In this document: in pieces, positions 1-6,671 of the stretch
Layout: each line of letters begins with the position of its first letter
Position numbering within the stretch: the stretch's first letter is position 1
From: CAZABS01 sp964483635
GTDB taxonomy: Bacteria > Patescibacteriota > Minisyncoccia > Moranbacterales > UBA1568
DNA length: 9,665 bases
Direction: 5' to 3'
NCBI GenBank assembly: GCA_964483635.1
Contig: CAZABS010000034.1
Location: 1 to 9,665 of the forward strand
Program-made: the position numbers and the translations under genes
The notes under the pieces: generated by a model
What the model was told of the DNA's origin: nothing
Database searches by the model: none
Seen by the model: only the letters and a program-made list of their open reading frames with translations

Positions 1-44
1 GAAGCCCGCACGTGTAACACGCGTCGCGGGCTTCTGCTTTTTTT
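1..44 (+). terminator. Intrinsic terminator of an upstream gene
   Basis: A perfect 9-bp stem (1-9 with 26-34, GAAGCCCGC/GCGGGCTTC) is followed within three bases by a run of seven T (38-44). The loop can pair further (CGTG 11-14 with CACG 18-21 around TAA). This is a textbook Rho-independent terminator for a + strand gene ending at or before the window edge. The TAA at 15-17 in the loop could be that gene's stop codon, as stops lie inside terminators elsewhere in this window, but the upstream frame cannot be seen. Confidence 0.85.
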
Positions 45-84
45 CGAAGATCCTTCAATGTCGAAGGGTGAAGTAATGGTATAT

Positions 85-113
85 TTTACGAAGACTTTCC
101 TGGGGAGTATAAT
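85..113 (+). promoter_or_regulatory. Sigma70-type promoter in the gap before dnaE
   Basis: A perfect TATAAT (108-113) lies 17 bp downstream of TTTACG (85-90), which matches four of six consensus positions. Transcription would start near 120, exactly where the foldable segment 121-171 begins. It sits downstream of the terminator at 1-44, so it would open a new transcription unit. It would drive either a short RNA ending at 235 or, by read-through, dnaE. Confidence 0.55.
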
Positions 114-119
114 GAATAC

Positions 120-235
120 ATCGTAACTTCTCTGCTGCGTCCAGAGCGCGAGCCGGACAAAGAGGGAACGACATTTTATGATAATATTTCATTCTCTTCA
201 AAAGACGGCCGCATTATTTCGTTTGCGGTTTTTTT
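120..235 (+). ncRNA. Candidate structured small RNA or dnaE leader RNA
   Basis: The predicted transcript of about 115 nt starts at the promoter 85-113 and ends at the terminator 208-235. Near its 5' end TCGT (121-124) can pair with ACGA (168-171), and TTCTCT (128-133) with AGAGGG (161-166, two G-U pairs). Inside, GTCC (139-142) pairs with GGAC (155-158), then G144-C154 and GC (146-147) with GC (152-153), closing a GCGA tetraloop (148-151). I could not match it to SRP RNA, 6S RNA, tmRNA, a T-box or a riboswitch class that I know. The pairing was worked out by eye with no energy calculation, so the RNA is a hypothesis. Confidence 0.35.
208..235 (+). terminator. Intrinsic terminator or attenuator before dnaE
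   Basis: CCGCA (209-213) pairs with TGCGG (224-228), with a G-U pair outside it, around a 10-nt loop, followed directly by seven T (229-235). The stem is short, so it may be leaky. It lies 86 bp before the dnaE start. It would end a small RNA begun near 120, or act as an attenuator if dnaE is transcribed from that promoter. Confidence 0.55.
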
Positions 236-242
236 GTGAGCA

Positions 243-315
243 GAATTATGAATAACGAATCAAGAATCATGATCAAACTAATTTTCCTCATTCATTACTC
301 CTGATTCCTTATTCC
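243..315. repeat. Inverted pair of degenerate 7-bp tandem repeats
   Basis: On the + strand, 243-270 reads as four consecutive heptamers of the form GAATNAN, with a fifth degenerate unit at 271-277. On the - strand, reading down from 315, come GGAATAA, GGAATCA, GGAGTAA, TGAATGA and GGAAAAT (315-281). The arms face each other, so 250-272 pairs with 314-292 at about 18 of 23 positions and could form a long imperfect hairpin ending seven bases before the dnaE ATG. Heptameric short tandem repeats are known between genes of cyanobacteria and other bacteria. Whether this family recurs in this genome cannot be told from one copy. Confidence 0.65.
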
Positions 316-321
316 GACATT

Positions 322-3300
322 ATGGGTTTCGTCCATCTCCACACTCACTCTCACTATTCCCTCCTCACCGCTCTTCCCAAAACCGATGAGCTCCTCAAGT
401 ACGCCAAGGAACTCGGGATGAACGCGATTGCGCTCACCGATACCTCGGCACTCTATGGAGCAGTTGAATTTTACTCGGCCGCCAAGGATATGGGGATGAA
501 ACCCATCCTCGGGGCGGAAATGTGGGTTGCCAAAGATCTCCACAGTAAAAACTACACGTCCGAGGATCGGCGGCGCAATCAAATCGTCCTCCTCGTGGAA
601 AACGAAACTGGCTACAAAAACCTCCTCAAGATTATCTCGATTGCCCAGCTCGAAGGATTTTATTACAAAGCCCGGACCGACAAAAAATGCCTCAGGGAGC
701 ACAGTACGGGACTCATCGCCCTCTCAGGATCTCTTCAGGGCGAGATCCCTGCGGAAATTCTCTACGGGAATTATGAGCGCGCCAAGATGCTCGCCCTCGA
801 ATATCAAGAAATATTCGGCAAAGGAAATTTCTTTCTCGAAATTCAGCCTCATCCTGAATACGAAAATCAGGTGACGGCCAATCAGGGACTCATTGCTATT
901 TCACGCGAAACCGGGATCCCGCTCGTGGCAACGAATGATGTCCACTATCTCCGTTCCGAAGACAATGCCACACAAGATATTCTCCTCTGTATTCGCGACA
1001 ACAAAAAAGTTACCGACAAGGAACGCTTCACGATGATGTCTCTCGATCTGTCACTGCGTTCACCAGAAGAGATGGCTGAAATCTTTCGTGATATCCCCGA
1101 CGCTCTCGAAAATACGGAGAAAATTTCGGAACGTGTCAATTTCAAATTTACCTTTGGCGTAAATCATCTCCCTTCTTTCCCGCTTCCACCTGAACAAACA
1201 GCGGATAAATTTCTCCATGAGCTCTGTGAGATTGGTTTCCAAAAACGCTATCCGGGAGGAACTCCAACACCGATTCAGCAAGAACGCATGGACTACGAAC
1301 TCTCCATTATTGAAAAAACCGGGTTTGCTTCGTACTTTCTCATCGTGGCTGACTTCGTCAACTGGGCCAAAGATCATGGAGTGGTCGTGGGTCCGGGTCG
1401 TGGGTCAGCGGCAGGATCATTTGTGGCCTACCTCACCGGTATCACCAACATTGATCCCATAGAGTTCAATCTTCTCTTTGAACGTTTCCTCAATCCCGAA
1501 CGTATCTCAATGCCTGATGTTGATATGGATTTCGCTGATATCCGTCGCGATGATGTGCTCGGGTATGTCCGCGAAAAATACGGAAACGATCACGTCGCTC
1601 AGATCATTACGTTTGGAACCATGGCCGCCAGAGGATCAATTCGTGACGTCGGTCGCGCTCTCGGTGTCCCACTCGAGCTCTGCGATCAGACTGCCAAAAT
1701 GATCCCGATGTTCACCTCGATTGAAGAAGCGCTCGGTACCGTTCCTGAATTCCAAAAACACTACGCGGGTTCAGCTGAAGTACGCAGGCTTGTAGACAAT
1801 GCCAAGAAAATCGAAGGGCTCGCGCGCCACGCCTCCATGCATGCATGCGGAGTCGTCATCACCAAGGATCCCGTCACTGACTACACACCGCTCCAACGCG
1901 TGGCTGGAGGAGAAAACAGCGTCGTCACTCAATACGCGGCTTCGACCAAAGCCAATGCCGTGGAAAAAATTGGGCTTCTTAAAATGGACTTCCTCGGACT
2001 CAGAAACCTCACCATCATCGAACAAACCCTCAAAATCGCGAAGAAAATCGGTAAAACGGTTCCAGATATGGATCGGCTACCGCTCGATGATCCGGCCACG
2101 TACACGCTCCTTCAAGAGGCTCATACCACCGGAGTCTTCCAGCTTGAATCCACAGGCATGAAACGCTATCTCAAGCAGCTCCGGCCAACGGTTTTCGAAG
2201 ACATCATCGCTATGGTCGCTCTCTACCGCCCAGGGCCGATGGACTGGATCCCGGATTTCATTGATGGCAAACACGGCCGGAAAACCGTCGAGTATCTTCA
2301 CCCGAAACTTGAACCGATTCTCCGAAACACCTACGGCGTGGCTGTCTACCAGGAACAGGTCATGCAAATCGCGCGCGATCTCGCCGGCTTCACTCTCGGA
2401 GAAGCTGACGTACTCCGGAAAGCCATGGGAAAGAAAATCAAAACACTCATTGCTGAACAACGTGAAAAGTTTATCCAGGGTTGCGTGAAAAATAACATCT
2501 CAAAAAGTGTTGCAGAGAAAGTTTTTTCCTTCATTGAGCCGTTCGCTGGATATGGATTCAATCGATCCCACGCTGCTTGTTACGCCCTCATCGGTTATCA
2601 GACAGCATATCTCAAGGCGCATTACCCTGCTGCGTTCATGGCTGCTCTCCTCACCGGTGACCAGGCTGACACGGATCGCATCGCTATCGAAGTGCGCGAG
2701 GCGCGTGAAATGGGTATGGAAGTACTCCCACCGGATGTCAACGAAAGTTTTGAAGATTTCGCGGTAATCGTCGGCGAAGATGGGAAGGAGAGGATTCGCT
2801 TCGGACTTTCGGCTATCAAAAATATGGGATCGGTAGCGGCTCACGATATTATCGAAGAGCGCAAACGTAGTGGAAAATATACATCGCTCGAAAATTTTGT
2901 GGGGCGAGTCGAAACCAAAGATCTCAACAAACGCTCTCTCGAGGCTCTCTCAAAAGTAGGTGCGCTCGGAGCATTTGGTGAACGCAAGGAACTTCTTGAA
3001 AGTCTCGATGCGATTATCAAATACTCAAAAAATATGCGGGAGCGAGACAGTTTGCATGCTGCCAGCCTTTTTGGATCAATGCCACTTCCCGCTGCCAAAA
3101 TTCTACGAGCGATTACTCCCCCAGCCGCGAAGAAAGAAGTCCTCACTTGGGAGAAAGAGCTCCTCGGACTCTATGTCAGTGATCACCCAGCTGAAGCATT
3201 TCGTGATTACCTCAAAGCACGCTGCACTCCAATTCATCAACTCGAAAAGGAACCAGACGGCAAACACGTAACGATTGGTGGCGTGATTACCACCGTAAGA

Positions 3301-3816
3301 AAATCGCTCTCAAAAGGTGGCCAGCCACTCGCATTTATCGGACTCGAAGATCTTTCGGGAAGAGTAGAATTTCTCGTGTTTGGAAAAACCTTTGAACACA
3401 ATGAGGGTCTCCTCCGCGAAGATGAGCTCATCGAAGCAAGACTCAAAGTTACTCATCGTGATGGAATGCTCCGTCTTTCGGCAGACAGTATCGAACGCCT
3501 CTCGAGTGAAACCGTCGCTCAAGCCAAGAGAGTGGTCGCCACACACGCGAAATACCGAGAGGAAATTCCCAAGGAAGCCGAAAAGTCAGAGGAACGCTGT
3601 AGTATTATCTTTGAAAAAGAGGCTCCTCCAAAGTCTATTGAGGAACTTTCGAAACTGCTCAGATCTCTCCCTGCTGGGAAAACAACGGTCGCCGTCCGAA
3701 TCTTTGGATCAACCATCAAAACCAGTTTTCGCATTGATCTTACTCCCGAAATCATTGAAAAGCTTGGGAATCTCCCCGGTGTTGACGAGGTAAAATGTCC
3801 GCTCAAAAATGAGTAG
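322..3816 (+). CDS. dnaE: DNA polymerase III alpha subunit (replicative polymerase)
   Basis: This is the catalytic subunit of the chromosomal replicase, copying DNA within the Pol III holoenzyme at the fork. Its 1164 residues match the usual DnaE length. The N-terminal PHP domain begins FVHLHTHSHYSLL at residue 3. The polymerase core carries GPGRGSAAGS and PDVDMDF with Asp401 and Asp403, and the third catalytic Asp is D556 in KMDFLGL. RPGPMDWIPDF, EADVLRKAMGKK and FNRSHAACYALIGYQTAYLK follow. SLF at 915-917 sits where the clamp-binding peptide is expected. An OB-fold begins near residue 984. The ATG at 322 is chosen because the PHP motif follows at once. No Shine-Dalgarno is visible. The PHP metal site looks incomplete (T16 and T41 replace the usual Asp and His), so built-in proofreading is doubtful. 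No separate proofreading subunit lies in the window. Confidence 0.98.
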   Translation: MGFVHLHTHSHYSLLTALPKTDELLKYAKELGMNAIALTDTSALYGAVEFYSAAKDMGMKPILGAEMWVAKDLHSKNYTSEDRRRNQIVLLVENETGYKNLLKIISIAQLEGFYYKARTDKKCLREHSTGLIALSGSLQGEIPAEILYGNYERAKMLALEYQEIFGKGNFFLEIQPHPEYENQVTANQGLIAISRETGIPLVATNDVHYLRSEDNATQDILLCIRDNKKVTDKERFTMMSLDLSLRSPEEMAEIFRDIPDALENTEKISERVNFKFTFGVNHLPSFPLPPEQTADKFLHELCEIGFQKRYPGGTPTPIQQERMDYELSIIEKTGFASYFLIVADFVNWAKDHGVVVGPGRGSAAGSFVAYLTGITNIDPIEFNLLFERFLNPERISMPDVDMDFADIRRDDVLGYVREKYGNDHVAQIITFGTMAARGSIRDVGRALGVPLELCDQTAKMIPMFTSIEEALGTVPEFQKHYAGSAEVRRLVDNAKKIEGLARHASMHACGVVITKDPVTDYTPLQRVAGGENSVVTQYAASTKANAVEKIGLLKMDFLGLRNLTIIEQTLKIAKKIGKTVPDMDRLPLDDPATYTLLQEAHTTGVFQLESTGMKRYLKQLRPTVFEDIIAMVALYRPGPMDWIPDFIDGKHGRKTVEYLHPKLEPILRNTYGVAVYQEQVMQIARDLAGFTLGEADVLRKAMGKKIKTLIAEQREKFIQGCVKNNISKSVAEKVFSFIEPFAGYGFNRSHAACYALIGYQTAYLKAHYPAAFMAALLTGDQADTDRIAIEVREAREMGMEVLPPDVNESFEDFAVIVGEDGKERIRFGLSAIKNMGSVAAHDIIEERKRSGKYTSLENFVGRVETKDLNKRSLEALSKVGALGAFGERKELLESLDAIIKYSKNMRERDSLHAASLFGSMPLPAAKILRAITPPAAKKEVLTWEKELLGLYVSDHPAEAFRDYLKARCTPIHQLEKEPDGKHVTIGGVITTVRKSLSKGGQPLAFIGLEDLSGRVEFLVFGKTFEHNEGLLREDELIEARLKVTHRDGMLRLSADSIERLSSETVAQAKRVVATHAKYREEIPKEAEKSEERCSIIFEKEAPPKSIEELSKLLRSLPAGKTTVAVRIFGSTIKTSFRIDLTPEIIEKLGNLPGVDEVKCPLKNE

Positions 3817-3821
3817 GCTCA

Positions 3822-3850
3822 TTGCCAAAAGACGATGATTCCTCTATACT
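3822..3850 (+). promoter_or_regulatory. miaA promoter for a probable leaderless mRNA
   Basis: TTGCCA (3822-3827, five of six consensus bases) and TATACT (3845-3850, five of six) are separated by exactly 17 bp. Transcription would start near 3857-3858, one or two bases before the ATG at 3859. It begins six bases after the dnaE stop codon. The upstream ATG at 3835 lies between the two boxes and would be outside such a transcript, so this site decides the miaA start. Confidence 0.7.
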
Positions 3851-3858
3851 CGCTCGAC

Positions 3859-4764
3859 ATGTCAAAAGCCACACCCAAACCATCTATGTTGTTTATCCTC
3901 GGACCGACTGCCTCAGGAAAGTCGGATTTAGCTATAGCCCTCGCTCGAAAAATGAATGGGGAGATTATTTCCGTTGATAGTCGTCAAGTCTATCGTGGTA
4001 TGGATATTGGGTCAGGAAAAGTCACCAAACCCGAGCAAAAACTCGTGCGGCATCACCTCATCGATATTGTAAGTCCAAAGGAAGAATACAATGTTTCCCA
4101 TTTCCTCCGACATGCAGAAGCAGCCATTTTGGATATTCGAAATCGCGGAAAATTTCCCATCCTCTGTGGTGGCACCAACTTTTGGATCGAAGCTCTCATT
4201 TTCGGTATTCCCCTGCCATCAGTACCGCCCGATGAGACCTTCAGGGAAAAGTGGGGTGCCAAAGATGCTCCCGAACTTTTTGCCTATCTCAAGCGTCTCG
4301 ATCCCGAGCGAGCGAAAACGATTGATAAAGATAATAAAGTGAGACTCCTCCGCGCACTCGAAATTGCGAGAGTGCTTGGAAAAGTTCCACCGCTTGCCCC
4401 AGGAAATACACGTACCATCGCCAATAATGTTACCTTCATTGGTCTCAATCCTCCCGTCGAAGAGCTCAGCGAAAAAATTAAGACTCGACTGAAAGCGCGC
4501 TTTCGCGAAGGAATGATCGACGAAGTAAAGCGACTCTACCTCGAAGGAGTTTCCTTTGAGCGTCTCGAATCTTTTGGTCTTGAATATCGTGCGATAGCAC
4601 TTTTCCTTCAAAATAAAGTAGCCCGAGAAAAAATGGAAGCAGATCTTCTTCTCGACAGTATCCACTATGCCAAACGCCAACGCTCATCCCTCCGGAGACT
4701 CGAGCGAAAAGGAATCACTATCGAGTGGTTTCCAAATAAAGAAGCAGCCCTCGAGAATTATTAA
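3859..4764 (+). CDS. miaA: tRNA dimethylallyltransferase (tRNA A37 isopentenylation)
   Basis: MiaA moves a dimethylallyl group from DMAPP to N6 of A37 in tRNAs that read UNN codons, steadying codon-anticodon pairing. With the start at 3859 the protein has 301 residues, close to the family norm. The P-loop GPTASGKS is at 15-22, followed by the substrate motif DSRQVYRGMDIGSGK, then HHLID, GGTNFWIEAL (usually GGTGLY...AL), VRLLRALEI and, near the C-terminus, YAKRQ, where the family usually continues TWFR but this protein has RSSLRR. The ATG at 3835 would add eight residues but falls inside the promoter, and the P-loop spacing fits 3859 better. The gene follows dnaE with its own promoter. Its stop codon overlaps that of convergent gatB within a terminator hairpin. 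Confidence 0.96.
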   Translation: MSKATPKPSMLFILGPTASGKSDLAIALARKMNGEIISVDSRQVYRGMDIGSGKVTKPEQKLVRHHLIDIVSPKEEYNVSHFLRHAEAAILDIRNRGKFPILCGGTNFWIEALIFGIPLPSVPPDETFREKWGAKDAPELFAYLKRLDPERAKTIDKDNKVRLLRALEIARVLGKVPPLAPGNTRTIANNVTFIGLNPPVEELSEKIKTRLKARFREGMIDEVKRLYLEGVSFERLESFGLEYRAIALFLQNKVAREKMEADLLLDSIHYAKRQRSSLRRLERKGITIEWFPNKEAALENY

Positions 4765-4778
4765 CTCGAGAGCTTTTT
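4747..4778 (+). terminator. Terminator of miaA with both convergent stop codons in its loop
   Basis: CTCGAG at 4750-4755 pairs with CTCGAG at 4765-4770, extended by GC 4747-4748 with GC 4772-4773 across one mismatch, and is followed by five T (4774-4778). The 9-base loop (4756-4764) contains the TAA stops of miaA (+) and gatB (-). On the - strand the stem is not followed by a T run, so it should end miaA transcription rather than gatB transcription. Confidence 0.6.
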
Positions 4779-6239
4779 GAGAAGAATTTCTTGAACGATT
4801 GTTGGATTGGCCTTCCCTTTCGTTTCTTTCATCATCTGTCCCAAGAGAAATTGGAGAGCCTTTGCTTTGCCGGCTTTGTAATCAGCCACCGACTGAGGAT
4901 TTTTCGCTACGATCTGCTCGATAATGGGTTCGAGTTCGCTGACATCACTCGTCTGAGCAAGATTTCGCCGTTCGATAATATGTGACGGATCGGTATCTCC
5001 GTCACTCCCCTTGAGCATGAGGTGAAGTACTGTCTGAGCTGCACTTGAATTGATCACTCCATCAGCGACAATCCCGACAAATTCTGCATAATTTTCAGCC
5101 GTCACGGGAAGTTCACTCAAGGTTTTGTTTTCTGCCGTCAGAAATTTTCGCACTTCGGTGAGATAATAATTGGCCGCGAGTTTCACCAGTCTTTGAAGAT
5201 CGGATTTTGTTTCGGTGGTTTTGACTTTGGCCATGAGTTCGCTCACGACCGCATCAAAATATGCCGCTTCTTGCTTATCTTCGGTAAGGGTCAAGGTATC
5301 CGCCAATGGCAAACCGTATTCGAGCATAAACCGATTGACCTTGGCATCCGGAAGCTCTGGAAGTGTTTCCTTGAGACGAACGATATCAGCCTCACCAAAC
5401 GTAAAGGGGGGAATATCTGGCTCAGGAAAATAGCGATAATCATGTGCTGATTCTTTTTTTCGTTGAGAAACGGTCACGGCACGGCCCTCATCCCAACCAC
5501 GAGTCTCTTGGATAATTTTTTCTCCTGCATCCAGAGCTTCTGTTTGGCGGAGAATTTCATAATCGATAGCACGCTCAACTGTCTTGAAGGAATTGAGATT
5601 TTTGATTTCCACCTTCGTACCGGAAAGCCGCTCTTCACCTTCTGGGTGGAGCGAAATATTTACCTCGCAGCGCATCTGACCCTTTTCCATATCAGCGTCT
5701 GAGACTTCAAGATACCGAAGCACTTGGCGCAGTTTCTGACAGAAGAGTCTTGCCTCGCTGCCGCTCCCAAAATCTGGCTCCGTCACAAGCTCCATAAGTG
5801 GCACCCCGGCACGATTGAAATCCACCAAGGTATAATCTGCCCCAGCTGGGTGAGTGAGTTTCCCCGTGTCCTCCTCAAGATGAATTCTGGTTATTCGAAA
5901 CGGCTTTCCCTCGATCTCCATCGTCCCATGTTCGCAGAAAGGCTCGTCGTATTGTGAAATCTGATAGCCCTTTGGAAGATCAGGGTAGAAATAATTTTTT
6001 CGATCGAACTTAGTCGAAAAGCGGATTGCACAATTGAGCGCCAATCCAACTCGCTGTACTGATTCAATAGCTGCGGCATTGGGCACGGGAAGCGCTCCAG
6101 GTTGTCCGGTACACACCCGGCAAATATGGGTATTCGGGACTTTCCCCAGTTCACCGTTATTTTCGCAACGACAAAACATCTTGGAGCGAGTCTTGAGCTC
6201 CGCGTGTACCTCCATGCCAATAACGGGAATGTATTTCAT
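4761..6239 (-). CDS. gatB: Aspartyl/glutamyl-tRNA(Asn/Gln) amidotransferase subunit B
   Basis: GatB is the kinase and tRNA-binding subunit of GatCAB, which turns misacylated Glu-tRNA(Gln) or Asp-tRNA(Asn) into the correct amidated form. The 492 residues fit the family. The N-terminus reads VIGMEVHAELKTRSKMFCRC and is followed by HICRVCTGQPGALPV, giving the paired cysteines C23, C25, C40 and C43. Further signatures are FDRKNYFYPDLPKGYQISQYD, HLEEDTGKLTH, VDFNRAGVPLMELVTEPDF, MEKGQMRCEVNIS and KVEIKNLNSFK. The last third is the helical tail with the YqeY-like domain. The gene begins six bases after the dut stop with no Shine-Dalgarno, so it is probably the last gene of the - strand unit. gatA and gatC are not adjacent, though the three genes are often clustered. 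Confidence 0.97.
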   Translation of the reverse strand: MKYIPVIGMEVHAELKTRSKMFCRCENNGELGKVPNTHICRVCTGQPGALPVPNAAAIESVQRVGLALNCAIRFSTKFDRKNYFYPDLPKGYQISQYDEPFCEHGTMEIEGKPFRITRIHLEEDTGKLTHPAGADYTLVDFNRAGVPLMELVTEPDFGSGSEARLFCQKLRQVLRYLEVSDADMEKGQMRCEVNISLHPEGEERLSGTKVEIKNLNSFKTVERAIDYEILRQTEALDAGEKIIQETRGWDEGRAVTVSQRKKESAHDYRYFPEPDIPPFTFGEADIVRLKETLPELPDAKVNRFMLEYGLPLADTLTLTEDKQEAAYFDAVVSELMAKVKTTETKSDLQRLVKLAANYYLTEVRKFLTAENKTLSELPVTAENYAEFVGIVADGVINSSAAQTVLHLMLKGSDGDTDPSHIIERRNLAQTSDVSELEPIIEQIVAKNPQSVADYKAGKAKALQFLLGQMMKETKGKANPTIVQEILLKKLSS

Positions 6240-6245
6240 CGTATT

Positions 6246-6671
6246 TTAGTGTAAACCAGTGCTGCCAAATCGTCCATCTCCTCGAGTGGATTCCTCTAGT
6301 TCTTCCACCTCCTCAATAGTTGGTCGTTCAACTTTTTGAATAAGCAGTTGGGCAATTTTTTGGCCTTTTTGTATTTCGAAGTTCTCTTGGCTCAAGTTAA
6401 CCAGCCCAACCAGATATTCCCCTCTGTACCCACTATCTCCAACACCACCGAGTGTTTTAATACCATATTTATGCGAAGGCCCACCCTTATCCCATATAAG
6501 ACCAACATAGCCATCTGGAATTTTGATAGCTAATCCCGTGGCTACTGAGTGTCGATCTCCTGGTTTGAGAATAAGATCCTCGACTGAGAAGAGATCCATG
6601 CCGGCATCCCCGGGATGAGCAAAGACTGGAATTTTCGCATCAGGATTCAATTTTTTGACGGATATATTCAT
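6246..6671 (-). CDS. dut: Deoxyuridine 5'-triphosphate nucleotidohydrolase (dUTPase)
   Basis: Dut cleaves dUTP to dUMP and pyrophosphate, keeping uracil out of DNA and feeding ThyA. The 141 residues match trimeric dUTPases. Motif 1 is AGMDLFS (23-29). Motif 3 is GVGDSGYRGE with the presumed catalytic Asp79. Motif 4 is KGQKIAQLLI. Motif 5 is RGDGRFGSTG (130-139), against the usual RGxGGFGSTG. Motif 2 is unusual: the canonical PRSG is replaced by DKGGPS (61-66). The start is the ATG at 6671, which overlaps the tmk TGA in an ATGA arrangement and implies translational coupling. An in-frame ATG at 6695 would lie within tmk and extend the protein before the usual N-terminus. Confidence 0.95.
   Translation of the reverse strand: MNISVKKLNPDAKIPVFAHPGDAGMDLFSVEDLILKPGDRHSVATGLAIKIPDGYVGLIWDKGGPSHKYGIKTLGGVGDSGYRGEYLVGLVNLSQENFEIQKGQKIAQLLIQKVERPTIEEVEELEESTRGDGRFGSTGLH

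Larger units (their letters stand above)
45..321 (+). other. 277-bp region without a convincing protein gene, between terminator and dnaE
   Basis: No credible protein gene lies here. In order it contains a short hairpin (CCTTC 52-56 with GAAGG 63-67), a promoter-like site (85-113), a foldable segment (121-171), an AT-rich stretch (172-207), a terminator-like hairpin (208-235) and an inverted pair of heptamer arrays (243-315). The only short reading frame with a purine-rich stretch before it is 16 codons at 76-126 (ATG after GAAGGG). Its start lies upstream of the promoter-like site, so it would need a different transcript. The region could be an independent small RNA gene plus a repeat, or a regulatory leader of dnaE. 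Confidence 0.6.

Noticed and set aside
76..126. A 16-codon frame (ATG to TAA) with GAAGGG upstream, a possible leader peptide
   Set aside because: The promoter-like site at 85-113 lies inside it, so it would not be on that transcript, and the residues show no run of a regulated amino acid.
154..182. A second promoter-like pair, CGGACA and TATGAT with a 17-bp spacer
   Set aside because: Its -35 overlaps the paired arm of the candidate RNA, it matches less well than the site at 85-113, and its transcript would meet a terminator after about 45 bases. It remains possible as a weak dnaE promoter.
3835..3858. An earlier ATG giving a miaA product eight residues longer
   Set aside because: It lies between the -35 and -10 boxes of the miaA promoter and adds residues not needed before the P-loop.
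4219..4680. A 153-codon open frame antisense to miaA
   Set aside because: It is a shadow of miaA, whose conserved motifs explain the sequence, and its protein has no family features.
6243..6277. A promoter-like pair on the - strand before gatB (TGGACG with TACACT), matching the leaderless geometry of miaA
   Set aside because: Each box matches only four of six bases and both lie inside the dut coding end; dut-gatB co-transcription is the simpler reading.
6668..6671. Possible recoding of TGA as glycine, as in Gracilibacteria
   Set aside because: tmk ends at this TGA exactly at the dut start, and the frame beyond it soon meets another TGA with no kinase homology, so the standard code fits.
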